From: Psococerastis gibbosa
Taxonomy: Eukaryota > Arthropoda > Insecta > Psocodea > Psocidae
Direction: 5' to 3'
DNA: 64,000 nt
NCBI GenBank assembly: GCA_963971405.1
Contig: OZ020488.1
Coordinates: 19,611,089 to 19,675,088 of the forward strand
The notes beneath the pieces were generated by a model. It searched no databases, was not told the DNA's origin, and was given only the letters and a program-made list of their open reading frames with translations. This document shows positions 1 to 10,917 of the stretch, one piece after another. Position 1 is the first letter of the stretch; every line of letters starts with the position of its first letter. Position numbers and translations under genes: made by a program.

Positions 1-3000
1 CGAGAACAAATTGATTTTAAATTTGTTATTACCACCTCAGCATTACTCTTATTCAAAATGGCGATATCAATAAATTTCGAAAAGTAGTCCATCACTACTA
101 GAACCGTCCTCCCATTAATATAACATAGGTCCACGCCTACTTTATCCCAAGGTAAATTACCCATTTCGTGGAAATGTATAGGAGATTTTCGGAGATTTTG
201 CTTATTCTCGATACATTCCGTGCAATTTGCGATTTTTCGCTGTAAATCAGCCAGGATTCCTGGCCAATACAGAACTTTACGGACATGGTCAGCGCTTCGG
301 GTTACGCCAAAGTGGCCTTCATGTATTTTGTCCATGATCTCTGCTCTTAGGCTTTGAGGAACCATCAAGCGGTTATTGTGGTATACTAACCCTTCAACAG
401 TTTTAATATTTCTTTTTGTGTCAAAGAAATGTCTGACTGTGTTAGGACAGTCTTCCTTGCGTTTTGGCCAACCTTTTATGCAAAAATGCTTTAGCACTGA
501 CAGTTGATTATCCTTATCGGTTTCTGTAAGTAGTTCTGTCAGTCTCTTCTTTGAGGCTACTAGTTTTGAATTCAATAGTTTGACTTTAAAATTCGCGTGG
601 TCCAACCCAGAGCATATTTCGCAGGATTCCAATTTATTTTTTATTTCAGTATACATATTGGGCCAAAATAAGTTATTTTTAACATAGTCAATGGTACCTC
701 GAATCCCCTTATGGCTTTCGTGTATTTTGTCAATGACTGATTTTCTCAATGACTTAGGCGGTATAAGGCTGGACGATTTGAACATGAGCCCGTTGTTTTC
801 ATAGATCTCGTCTTTTACATTGAAAAATGGCTTAACTAACTCATCAACCTTATCTTTACAATTTGGCCATCCCTGCCAATAATATTTTTTTAATAACTTG
901 AGGCACTTGTCAGTACTGGTTTCTACAATAAATTCTTCCTTTCTTTTGTCTGAAATTTTTAAACCTGACGCTATGGTGTTAATTCTAACATTAAGATTGC
1001 GATCATATTCTTGAAACTCGTAATCATTTTCACAAGGAGCTCTAGATAGCGTGTCTGACACATACATTTGCTTACTGGGCGTATATGAGACTTCAAAATT
1101 ATATTTTTCCAAAGTTAACATCCACCTCTGTAACCTAGGTGGGATTTTGTTAAACGGTTTTTTAAATAGTGGCAACAACGGTTTATGGTCCGTCTCTACC
1201 TCAAATTTCATGCCATAGACATATTGGTGAAATTTTTTGCATCCGTAACTTATGGCAACTAATTCTTTTTCAATTTGCGGATACTGACATTGTGCCTCGT
1301 TTAAGGTGGTTGATGCAAACGCTATAGGACTCCTATCATGTAATAATACGGCCCCTATAGCTCCTTTTGAGGCATCTACGGACAACTTCAATCTTTTATT
1401 TGGCTGAAAATATGTTAGCATTGGAGCTGAAGTTATCAACGCTTTCAGTTTATCAAATTCTTGGTCGTGGGAAGCGTCCCACAGCCACACGTTATCTTTT
1501 TTCAGTAAATTTCTTAAATTCGATGTTTCAGCAGACAAATTTTTTATAAAAGATCCCAAATAATTCACCATACCTAGAAATCTTTGGAGATCTTCTACGC
1601 ATTTAGGTTTTGGCATCTCTTGAATGGCCTTTACTTTGGCTGGGTCTGTTTTTACACCCGAAGCATTGAAAACGTGCCCCACAAACTTTACTTCTCGTAA
1701 ATTGAACTGGCATTTCTCTGGTTTCAATTTGAGCCCTACCTCGCGTGCTCGCTCTAGTACTAGTTTTAATGTTTTGTCATGAGATGCCTCGTCACCATAA
1801 ATACAAAAGTCATCAATGTACCGCAATAAGTTTGGAATGTCGCCAAAATATTTCGACATTAAATTGGAAAATATTTCTCCTGCACAATTAATACCAAATG
1901 GTAATCTTTTAAAAAAGTAACGTCCAAATGGTGTCTGAAAAGTACACAGCTTGGCGCTGGGAGCGTCCAATTGAATTTGCCAATAACCACTATTAGCATC
2001 TAGTAATGAAAATTTTTCTGCACCTGCCAGTTTTGACTTTATGTCTTCAATTGTGGGAATTTGGCAGTGTGGTCTTTTGATTGCCTTATTTAAGTTACGT
2101 GGGTCAAGGCATATACGCAAACCCTTGTCTGGTTTCTCTACGATTACTATAGAATTGACCCAATCTGTTGGCTCGTCAATTTTTTCTATAACGTTTAAAG
2201 CGACCATTTTGTCTAATTCTACTTTAAGCCTATCGTGCAGCGCAAATGGTACTTTTCGGGCAGCATTTATTTTAGGGGTAACCGTCTCGTCAATGACTAA
2301 TGTAGCCCGATCAGGCAAGCATCCCAAACCCTCAAAAACATCTTTAAATTGAGATGTGTCAACTATACTGTCCACCTTGCAACATTTCTGGACTAACCCC
2401 ATTTTTTCGCAAGTTTGCAATCCCAAAATTGGCACGGATGCGATGTCGACCACTTCAAAATTTACGCTTGATTTTAATTTATTCGTGAAAATGCACCACA
2501 ATGTGCACGACCCTTCGACTTTCAGTCGCTCGCCACTAACAGTGGTTAGGGACACTTGCGATTTGTCAAGATCTCTTAAGCTCAACCCCAATACGTTCGT
2601 ATACGTTTTTAAAGGCATTACATTGGTCATCGCGCCCGTGTCAATTTGAAATTTTACATTTTTTCCTTTAATAAGTACATAAGTTGACCAAATTTGGGGC
2701 CTTTTAACATCGAATGACATGCATTTTATTCCGACGTCAATTTTGCCTACGTCACACAATCCTACACTGTCGTCTCTTTCTTTTTCAGATAACTGCTTTA
2801 CAGGTTGTTTTGAATAACAGCATTTAGCAAAATGACCCATCCTGAAACATTTGGAGCAAGTTTTTCCCAAAGCGGGACACTTGAATCTGTGAAACTGGGC
2901 TCCGCATTGTTGACATGGTTGCGCTGTTTTGCGCTTTTCATCGGCCGAGATGTTTTTTTGATTCCATTTCCTAACTGCTCCTACGCAATTATTTTCATCG

Positions 3001-3575
3001 GTCAATGTTTCTAACTCCTTCTTGGATAATTCCATACTTTTTGCAATTTCCACCGCCTTATTGAGTGTAATTACATTTTCCGACAATAACCTCTCTTTAA
3101 TACTGACGCTATTCATATTGCAGATAAATATGTCTCTCACCAATTCTTCTCTAAGCTTATCTAACTCACAAGATAATGACAAATTTTTTAAATCCGTCAC
3201 AAACTCTTCTAATGTTTCGTTTTCCTGTTGCTTACGCTTAAAAAATCTGTATCGCTCCATACATACATTCTTTTTAGGACAGAAGTAGCTATCAAACAAG
3301 TTCATAAAGTCCTCAAATGAAATTTTTTTCATATCAACATTGAATGAATTGAAAATGTCTAAGATAGGCTCACCCGCACTGTGCAGCATCAGGCAAATTT
3401 TTCTGTAGTCTGACTCTCCTTCCAATGAGGCAGCAGATAAATATATTTCGAACTTCGTTCGCCACATTTTCCATTCCCCATGCAAGTTAGTGGCCTGGAT
3501 ATTAACATTTCTCAGCCCTGACGACGGCATACCGGAACTCTGACCGCCCTTTGACTTTGCTTGTTCACTTGTCAT
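1..3575 (-). CDS. Gag-Pol polyprotein of Ty3/Gypsy element (partial, 3' end missing)
   Basis: I checked every codon from the ATG at 3573-3575 down to base 3 and found no stop, giving 1191 codons. Landmarks in order: two CCHC zinc knuckles (about 2840-2920; the second is CSKCFRMGHFAKCC), protease motif DTGA (about 2640), RT catalytic motif YIDD (about 1815), RNase H with its TDHKPL segment (about 1190), then an H2C2 zinc-binding region and the start of the integrase core (first catalytic Asp in VGVDLCYING, about 140). The second and third integrase acidic residues would lie beyond the edge. Gag and Pol are fused in one frame with no visible frameshift site. The integrase zinc-binding module is present twice (about 610-915 and 215-530), which is unusual. 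Confidence 0.9.
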   Translation of the reverse strand, partial: MTSEQAKSKGGQSSGMPSSGLRNVNIQATNLHGEWKMWRTKFEIYLSAASLEGESDYRKICLMLHSAGEPILDIFNSFNVDMKKISFEDFMNLFDSYFCPKKNVCMERYRFFKRKQQENETLEEFVTDLKNLSLSCELDKLREELVRDIFICNMNSVSIKERLLSENVITLNKAVEIAKSMELSKKELETLTDENNCVGAVRKWNQKNISADEKRKTAQPCQQCGAQFHRFKCPALGKTCSKCFRMGHFAKCCYSKQPVKQLSEKERDDSVGLCDVGKIDVGIKCMSFDVKRPQIWSTYVLIKGKNVKFQIDTGAMTNVMPLKTYTNVLGLSLRDLDKSQVSLTTVSGERLKVEGSCTLWCIFTNKLKSSVNFEVVDIASVPILGLQTCEKMGLVQKCCKVDSIVDTSQFKDVFEGLGCLPDRATLVIDETVTPKINAARKVPFALHDRLKVELDKMVALNVIEKIDEPTDWVNSIVIVEKPDKGLRICLDPRNLNKAIKRPHCQIPTIEDIKSKLAGAEKFSLLDANSGYWQIQLDAPSAKLCTFQTPFGRYFFKRLPFGINCAGEIFSNLMSKYFGDIPNLLRYIDDFCIYGDEASHDKTLKLVLERAREVGLKLKPEKCQFNLREVKFVGHVFNASGVKTDPAKVKAIQEMPKPKCVEDLQRFLGMVNYLGSFIKNLSAETSNLRNLLKKDNVWLWDASHDQEFDKLKALITSAPMLTYFQPNKRLKLSVDASKGAIGAVLLHDRSPIAFASTTLNEAQCQYPQIEKELVAISYGCKKFHQYVYGMKFEVETDHKPLLPLFKKPFNKIPPRLQRWMLTLEKYNFEVSYTPSKQMYVSDTLSRAPCENDYEFQEYDRNLNVRINTIASGLKISDKRKEEFIVETSTDKCLKLLKKYYWQGWPNCKDKVDELVKPFFNVKDEIYENNGLMFKSSSLIPPKSLRKSVIDKIHESHKGIRGTIDYVKNNLFWPNMYTEIKNKLESCEICSGLDHANFKVKLLNSKLVASKKRLTELLTETDKDNQLSVLKHFCIKGWPKRKEDCPNTVRHFFDTKRNIKTVEGLVYHNNRLMVPQSLRAEIMDKIHEGHFGVTRSADHVRKVLYWPGILADLQRKIANCTECIENKQNLRKSPIHFHEMGNLPWDKVGVDLCYINGRTVLVVMDYFSKFIDIAILNKSNAEVVITNLKSICS

Positions 3576-3637
3576 TTTGTCACTTGTCACATTATTTATT
3601 TGGTGAAACTATAAAATAACTTTTATTTTATTTATTT

Positions 3638-3653
3638 TTCACACTCAGCACCA
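3638..3653 (-). other. Possible tRNA primer-binding site
   Basis: Read on the minus strand, TGGTGCTGAGTGTGAA follows the CA end of the putative LTR immediately. A PBS starts with TGG because it pairs with the CCA end of a tRNA. I cannot assign the tRNA. Confidence 0.4.
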
Positions 3654-3809
3654 TGTTATATGGTTAATTAGTCATATTAATTAAGATATTTAATTATGTA
3701 TTACAAAACACCAAGACATACATTATTGTCGTCCATCTTGATCTAAACTACTCCCACGTTTTCCTACGTGGCATTAGCCTGACGGCTTGGCGCCAACTAA
3801 CTCTCAACA
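3654..3809 (-). repeat. Putative short 5' LTR of the Gypsy element
   Basis: The 156-bp segment begins TGTTATATGG and ends CTCTCAACA on the plus strand, so it has TG...CA ends. It sits directly beside a TGG-starting primer-binding-site candidate, 79 bases from the gag start. The partner LTR is outside the window, so the boundaries are inferred from position and ends only. Short LTRs occur in some Ty3/Gypsy lineages. Confidence 0.5.
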
Positions 3810-3960
3810 ATTTTATTTGATGTTTTTTTTTTTTTTTGTTTCAGCGGAAGTGGAGAACATGCTTAAAATAATTCGGCTATTCCAGCTGTCAATATTCCGT
3901 CATTTATGAATCAATAATAAGTATTTACCAAATTATAACTTAATTTTTAATATGTAAGTT

Positions 3961-3973
3961 AAGTATCTACTTA
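3961..3973 (+). repeat. Target-site duplication, left copy
   Basis: AAGTATCTACTTA, identical to 4910-4922, flanks the truncated non-LTR element on its 5' side. Confidence 0.85.
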
Positions 3974-4909
3974 CAGGGAGACATAGTGTTTTACACAGAT
4001 GGCTCCAAGACTGCCAATGGCACAGGTGCGGGAATAGTCGAGATAAACTCTGACAGATCCACAAGCATAAGCCTAGGAAGACACTGCACAGTCTACCAGG
4101 CTGAGGTATGTGCCATATCGCAGTGCGCCCTTGAAAATATAGCGGCAGGGAATTCCAACCGCAACATTTATATTTTCACAGATAGCCAAGCTGCATTGAA
4201 AGCACTGGAATCATCTCGTACGAAATCAAAAATCCTACGAGAATGCAAACTCAACCTGCAAAGGCTGGCCAAGCACAACAACGTAACAGTCGCTTGGGTG
4301 CCGGGTCATTCAGGCCATGCAGGGAATGAAAAAGCAGACGAACTAGCCCGAAAGGGCTCAGAGACACCCCTGACAGGACCAGAACCAGCATGCGGTATAG
4401 CCTACGGAAGCATCCGCACGGAAGTTGGTACATGGGTACAGAAACAAAAACTGGAAGAATGGAGAACCATGCCAGAACATCGCAACTTACAGAAGTTGGG
4501 AATAAAACCTAGCAGGAAGACTACCTTAAACCTGTTATCGTTAAAGAGACAGATGATGAGGAAAGTCATTGGTTTGCTGACAGGGCATTGCCAACTTCGA
4601 GCCCATCTCCACAAGATCGGAATTATACAAGAAAACCGACTGTGCCGATGGTGCGTGATGGAGGATGAAACAGCAGAGCACGTCCTTCTTGAATGTGAGG
4701 CGCTGGCACGAAAACGCCTTCAGACCCTGGGCTTCCCAGGAGAAGAAGCGTTAACCATCAGAAACGACCCCATAGGCACCATCAGAAAATTTATTGGACT
4801 GGTGGGTGTATCAAAATGGGAAGACTGAGATAACCACGGTGGCAAAAGACCTATTAAAGGTCGACGCCATTCAGGCTGAAAGGCCCCGTGATTTAAAAAA
4901 AAAAAAAAA
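3974..4909 (+). mobile_element. 5'-truncated non-LTR retrotransposon (LINE)
   Basis: Only the 3' end of the element is present: the RNase H and C-terminal region of the pol ORF, about 65 bases of 3' UTR, and a poly(A) run ending at 4909. A perfect 13-bp direct repeat (3961-3973 and 4910-4922) brackets it, as expected for target-primed reverse transcription. The flank resembles sequence near 16360-16410, so the target may itself be repeat DNA. Confidence 0.9.
3986..4828 (+). pseudogene. 3' remnant of LINE pol ORF: RNase H plus C-terminal zinc finger
   Basis: The frame is open for 280 codons and ends in TGA at 4826-4828, but it lacks endonuclease and reverse transcriptase, so it is a truncated remnant. 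RNase H catalytic acids are visible in YTDGS, the Glu of QAEVCAIS, FTDSQAAL, and the Asp of GNEKADELA. Further on, CRWC...H...C has CCHC spacing (CX2CX8HX4C), as in the C-terminus of several insect LINE pols. LINEs with RNase H belong to groups such as I, R1-like or Loa; I do not name the clade. The coding sequence looks undamaged, so the insertion is recent. Confidence 0.85.
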
Positions 4910-4922
4910 AAGTATCTACTTA
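4910..4922 (+). repeat. Target-site duplication, right copy
   Basis: The second copy of AAGTATCTACTTA follows the poly(A) tract directly. Its first A cannot be distinguished from the tail. Confidence 0.85.
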
Positions 4923-7477
4923 ATCGTCTCCTTAAAACATACTGTAAATCTAATCAATTTTTGACGCACTAATGACGGATTATTGACAGATGGAATAGCT
5001 GCCTTAGCACTGATGCACCCGTGCCTCCGTGTGTCGCTACGTCTTGGAGTCTTGGACCCTCCAACTGCTAGGTCGCGACCTAGGATAGCATCCAGATTCA
5101 GACCCATTAACTATTTCTGATTGGTGGCACCAAAATCCGTACCTATAACAAACTCGACTCCCTTCCATAGCAAACGTTGGGCTGTATAGCTGCTGAATGA
5201 AATCTGTAGTGCTGATGCTGATGGGTTTGGCCTTGAGAATAAGCTGGAAAAGAAACAAATTTATTTATTGAGGGGATAATGGCGTAGGTATTTAAGTAAG
5301 CATTAAGTTATTGAACGAATCTATTTCGCTTAGAAATCCCATTGTCTGCTTTACACCTATAGCCAAATGTTTTAAATTGTAGGCAATTTTACTTATACGA
5401 AAGAGTTTATATAATGCTTACAGGGCCATTGGAATTGAGTACAGAATACGATGGATGGATTATATAATATGAGAATTAAATCGGATCAAGACTCGATATT
5501 GCTCGCAATCAAAATTGATACCCATATAAGCATAGGCCTATGTACCATGATTCAATTAATCTGCTTCACTACTTCATTTTAGCTATGCAGGCTCCCTAAC
5601 AAGGCTAGGACTGTGAGGCATTCAATGCAGAAGTAAACTCTACTTATTCTGCAGTGAGAGCCTCCCGGCCTCCCACTGGCAGTCTTAATGATCCTTTTTA
5701 TTCAAATGACATCTGATCTTAATCTTACCCGGTTTCAATATAATGTGACACGGCAACTTATACTGTTTATAATCCGTCTGCGTATCAAACAGAAGCATTT
5801 TTTAAAATCATATTCGAATCGAAATATGTACTAGATATCGAAAGGGATTACTCGATTCTAACCCTAACATTGTCTAGTCACGGTCACAGAATACTATTAC
5901 ATATACGTCACAGTATTCAATAATAATATTAATTATCATCATCATCATTGCGGAGTAATATTTCTCGTGTGCCGCGCCGACCTTACGTTGCCACTCTCTA
6001 CGCATTGCCTATATTAATATTTAGTTGTAAAATAAATGATTACCCTATTTACTTCTAGACGCTTAAACTAGGTATCTTTGCTTAGACTTCAAACCAAGAT
6101 AAGCGAATAAACAATATTCCAGCAAATGGCGACAATATCAACAATTTAATGTACATAATAAAACTAATTATACCGTATCTACTAATTCATTTTATAAATT
6201 GATCTAGTGATATGAAACATTTTCCTGCATCACCAACAGGAAAAAATATACCTCTCTCACTCAGGCCTACGCCGTACGTTGAAAATTACGCATTTGAAAG
6301 AAATAAAATCAGTAGGCAATACAATAGGTACATTTTTACTCAGATTTTATAAAAGATTAATAGCTTACGGTACTCTCGCACAGTGCTTGTGAAACTTGGG
6401 GGAGAATTGAAATTGAAATAAATAAAAAGAAACGAAATAGGCTACGCCTACATAATGTTATTTATTTATTTAGATTTCTATTTCCCTCACGTTACCACAG
6501 GTAGGTACTTAATGTGAGAACAAGTTTTCCATTTGGGCACTATCGAGCTTCCTTGCTGCTACCCCCTCGTCCGTCAAAAAATTCAGGTACCATAACCATA
6601 CTATCGAATGTCAAGAAGGCTAGACATTCCTAATCTAAAATTGTGGGATGTTGATAGAGAAATATTTACTAGTAGTCCGAGGAAATGGAATGCATACCGC
6701 CTTTCATACTTTTCCATGATCAGGATACACTTTTACTTACAAAGGATATCGTAGTCTATGCTCATCAAGAACATTTTCTCATCGCTTAAGATCTCTTTCG
6801 ATATACAAAAATCTTCAATAAGTTTCACATTCTTAAAGAAACCCCATTCAATTTACTAAGAATTCGGGAAAACTACTGCAGTAACAACTATGCTTATGAA
6901 CATTGCGTTGAGAACTACTTTATAAAGCACACAATTATCGTTTTTGTAGGCTACCAGTACAATATATACATTTGGTACTATCTTTGGCATTTTTTAAAAC
7001 ACAAACTCTACAATAACTATCTATCCAATATACAGTATAAAGAGGCCTCCTGATTAATGATACATGTAACATATGTCAACAAATCAAATTATGCAATTTT
7101 CTGTTTAGGCCTATATTCAGTTAAGGCTCTAAATATTTTTTATTTTTAGAACTTTACATTCAGTAATATATGTAAGTGGTATTTTCACGGGGGTATATTA
7201 TACACATAAAAAGTCATTTTTCTTTAAGACCAATAATTGAAAATAATAATGAGTCGAATATAAAAAATCCTTTTACACACTAATAGGACATTAAAACTGT
7301 TGTAGGCTGTATCAGATGACATCAGCTAAGTATAAGCATTTATGGCCATCTGCCAAACTACACATTACTAATAAATACAAACTGGTTAATCGGCGGCTCA
7401 GATGAATGAACCACAACTGGTTGTTCTCAGAGGGCCGTGGCGGGCGACTTGCTGTCCAACCCCGCCAGGGCCAACAG
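4923..7477. other. Intergenic stretch, no gene recognised
   Basis: I see AT-rich sequence with only short open frames and no protein family I recognise. The 3' UTR of the DUF1295 gene presumably occupies the right end, below 7478. Short open frames on the minus strand around 5040-5250 show no splice context or motif that would support a gene. Confidence 0.5.
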
Positions 7478-10400
7478 CTATGTACTGGTTTCCGACGGAG
7501 GTTGTCTGTCCTTAACGTCCAAACTATTGTACATTGGAAATTCGCAGCAGAGCAGGAACTTGAGAAAGCCTGGGGTTTCCACATAAATCGCTGGAGGGAT
7601 AGGAATGAGTGGCGAAGTTGATGATTTGTAGAATCGGTATTCAGTCAAGCTAGAATCAAAAATATACAGTCATATTATGAGGCATGTTCAAAAGTCGGGT
7701 ACTTATGCATTATATAAGTGTAAACATTATATTACAAAGTTACGTCACATAGAATCACAACCCCCCAGCACTGAGTACCCATTGCTGGGACTTGTATCGC
7801 TGGGGGATAACCGCCTATTGTCTTCACTATAAAACCACATACATTTTTCTATTCTATTATATGCATACACCGTACTAATGTGTATACATAGCAAGACATT
7901 TTTTCATGCAGAGGAATAAATGCTAAGATGATTTATCAAATGATGTATTATACATAAAATATATTTGTATTACAGTAGAACTATCCAAATTAATTGGGAT
8001 CAGGATCAGACTCCATTCAGATAACGGAAGTTTTTGTTCAAAAAATGGTTTACTTTTGACAAAAAAGAACCTCTTTTCGGTACTGTATGAATTTTCTACA
8101 AATTCAATGGGTATCGTACTGTGCATAAAAGAAATTCATCAAGGTTTACTGAACACTTACGGAACACTTCGAGCATCCGCTTAATCATTTGGCATGAAAA
8201 AATGGCGATCTCACATTACCTCATCTACTGTACCTACGATACTACCTCTACGTAAAAGGCAGTCCTGAAAAGTTATTCCTTTCCTTACACATGTCAAAGT
8301 CTGGGTATACATAGCCTGCAAGTGAGCTTGAAAGTATCGTTTCCAGAACGAAAGGCACTACCTCAGTTGTTATGTAAGCCTTTGTTTGGGCAATGTTGAC
8401 CGGCAGGAACCTTTACCGAGACTTAGTGGGAAAGACCCTATGTATTAAGCAGTGCAAGTAACAGTAACTTACTCTCTAAACTTTTCGTCAGATGACTTCT
8501 CGAGAAGAGGAATACCGGACAAGAAGAGGATGATAAGAGATGTGAATATGGGCGACATAATAGCGACCCATTCTGCGCCATCGATGACATTGATAGAAAT
8601 GATAAATATGCCCCACCAGAGCACTATCTCTCCAAAGTAATTCGGGTGTCTCGACAACCTCCAAAGCCCATCATTACACCATTTACCTAAAAGAAAAAAA
8701 TTAATAATTAGCATATCCGGTAAACATACTAAAAATGTGTACTGCCATTTTTTGCAATAAGTCCAAAATATATGTTTAAGCTACGATATATACTGCATAT
8801 TGTATAAGTGGCTACTCACATTTGTCAGAATATGAGGGGGTCGCATCAGGTTGACCCTCCCATTGTAGAAATAGCATTGTGCAATAGTTTTAAGATGATA
8901 TGGAGCGTAGAATATTGGCGCCCCAAAATCCAATACATTATGATATTTGTTTATTTAAGTTATTTTACTGAACAAAGTATCAGAAATTTGATCTATTCAA
9001 GTTGTAGAAGACTATTTCATACATCATCTTATAAAGTATTTTAACTTGGCCGGGGGAATTTTTAGTCTGCAGGAACTTAAATGGAAGAACTGCTGTACCT
9101 AATCTTAAAAATATAGACTACACATTCCTGGGGTTTTAAGGAACATTTCAATACCCCTTAAGTGAAGTTTGGTGCACGCACGACCTAATTTTCCGTAAAA
9201 AACTAACTCCCTAAGCTTTTTCGAAATAACATAGGAGATATTAGACACTATACTGTTAGGCGGGGTTTCCACATACGTCAATAGTCAATAGTAAATATGG
9301 TTTTGACGTGGTTGCAGACATTTTTAGTATGTCTTTAATGTCTGCTAAAACGTCAATACCACATTTACTATTGACTATTGACGTATGTGGAAGCCCCGCC
9401 TTTATGAAGTGTTTATTTACCCTCCGATCTAAATTCAGGGCATAATATAATATTGGGAATAATTTCAATAGGAAAAATGGCACAAAAAAATGGGAGGACT
9501 CCACTCGATACATGCTGATGTTCAATTTTACCTGGTACAATAGTCATACTAACCAACATTTGCTGGATCTTGTCTAAAAGAGAACTTTTGAAGATCAGCA
9601 TAAGTTTCTGCAATAAGGCCAATGACAAAGAGGCCGGTTCCAGCTGAGTCGAGCGTAGTCATGGTTTTCGGGGCGTACGGATAGGCGTGATGGGGTGAAT
9701 TTATGAAAATCACTGGCAGGCTTACAACAAACACCCATATTGCCTGTAAATTCAAACGGCTGATACACACAAGGTAAAACGATCCAAATTTTATGTTAAC
9801 AAAGTGCGGTCTGATTTAAAAAAATAATTAATTAATTTCCCTTGCAAACGTGTAAGATCCGCTGACTGATACTTAAAATATAAGTGAAGCTTATCTTGTT
9901 ATTATTATTGTATATTTTTGTAAATATATAATATAAAGAAAGAAGATTAAATTACTTTTTGTTAATATAATTCCCTAGCTGGTGAAGTAACCAATTAGGG
10001 AAAAAAATATAATTAAATAAGCCGAACGAGACAGCAACAGATACTACAACAAATTCGGGGATAGACAGAATATTGTTTACATACCAAAGATTTTTAATGA
10101 AATCCTCCACCATTGAAAAATTAAAAAAACAATTGGAAAGGCAAAAAAGTTATAAAAACGTGGTTATTAGAGGATAATTAAATTAATTAGGCCAAGACCA
10201 AAATTTAAGAAAAGTCGCAGCATTTATTTATTTGATGACGCCACCTCCGACAAGCGGAAGCTATGGGGTGGACGTGCTAATGTGTTACTGTATTTTTTTG
10301 GAATAATTTATAACACGAGACGTATACTGTATCTTCAAAGTGCGGTGGCTACATATTTAGATGGTTTGCATTACTCCTTCTCACTAAATTATTATTTCAA

Positions 10401-10917
10401 CAAATAAAGAGGGTAGGCGATTATACATGTACATGTGTTACCATACAAAACCCTTTGGCCACGACTATTGCATTTAATCTGACAAATGAATGAAATTATG
10501 GTAGATAGATGCAGTAATCAATCAAATTATAAGTCAGTTGGGTTGATGAAAGTACAGAGAAAAAAAAATTCATTACGGTACCTGAAATGTCCAGAAGACA
10601 GCGAATCTAATAACATTACTTCTCTTATCATCAAATCTGGCATCTCTTCCTATCTTCAATATCCTGTATAAAAGGTATCCAGAGAGACGCGCGCCCCAAA
10701 CGCACACAAATATTGTCACGAGAACTTGCCGGTTGTCGTAGGTTTGAGCAAGAAAGAACGTGAGGAGGGCGATGATGATGAAATTGGTGCCACCAGCAAA
10801 GTCTGTCAGTTTATCAAATTGAAAAGTCGCAGCAATTATGAAGAAGATTAGCTGCATAACCACTGTCACAATCGCACTGATTGCCAAGTGGTTTTCGTCC
10901 AAAATCTCCACCGCCAT
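7478..10917 (-). CDS. DUF1295 / steroid-5-alpha-reductase-like membrane protein, four exons
   Basis: The exons are 10582-10917, 9554-9743, 8473-8686 and 7478-7649. They sum to 912 bases, giving 303 residues plus TAG. Every junction has GT-AG ends (for example CAG/gtaccg and ttttag/G) and the phases agree. The protein has several hydrophobic segments. Exon 3 carries [14 protein letters not shown], the signature shared by DUF1295 proteins, 3-oxo-5-alpha-steroid 4-dehydrogenases and isoprenylcysteine methyltransferases. The last exon carries [13 protein letters not shown], a typical C-terminal stretch of DUF1295. The expected role is an ER-type multi-pass oxidoreductase acting on a lipid or steroid. 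That is inference from the family, and the substrate is unknown. The length fits the family. A truncated TTAA-type repeat and a palindromic MITE lie in its introns. Confidence 0.93.
8894..9110 (+). repeat. Dispersed TTAA-flanked MITE family, truncated copy
   Basis: TTAA at 8890-8893 is followed by GATGATATGGAGCGTAGA, close to the terminus of the copies near 23611, 28936, 46537 and 54673. The matching inverted end is not visible on the right, so this copy is truncated or decayed. It lies in an intron of the DUF1295 gene. Confidence 0.5.
9259..9400. mobile_element. 142-bp foldback MITE with GGCGGGG termini
   Basis: The two halves are near-perfect inverted repeats of about 60 bases, including GTCAATAGTCAATAGTAAAT and its complement. 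The loop is about 20 bases. The outer ends read GGCGGGGTTTCCACA and its complement, and TTA precedes the left end. The ends match those at 15359, 16488 and 26544, so it is a member of one inverted-repeat family. It lies in an intron of the DUF1295 gene. A TWA-targeting PIF/Harbinger affiliation is a guess from the ends. Confidence 0.75.

Larger units (their letters stand above)
1..3809 (-). mobile_element. Ty3/Gypsy-type LTR retrotransposon, cut by the left window edge
   Basis: The element lies on the minus strand. From its 5' end (right) it has a short LTR-like segment (3654-3809), a possible primer-binding site, and a leader of about 60 bases. One long gag-pol frame then starts at 3575 and is still open at base 1. 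Gag zinc knuckles, aspartic protease, reverse transcriptase, RNase H and the start of integrase appear in Ty3/Gypsy order. The rest of integrase and the 3' LTR lie outside the window. The absence of any stop or frameshift suggests a young copy. Whether it is mobile cannot be judged without the 3' half. Confidence 0.9.

Noticed and set aside
3826-3850. Poly-T followed by GTTTCAG, an intron-acceptor-like signal beside the LTR
   Set aside because: No downstream coding frame fits it before the inserted LINE, so it has no supported exon.
4916-5258. Minus-strand open frames of 63-73 codons
   Set aside because: They show no recognisable domain or convincing splice sites, and they directly abut repeat DNA. 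I could not support an exon.
7312-7621. Frames of 71-90 codons on both strands near 7400
   Set aside because: They are out-of-frame shadows of the last exon of the DUF1295 gene (7478-7649).
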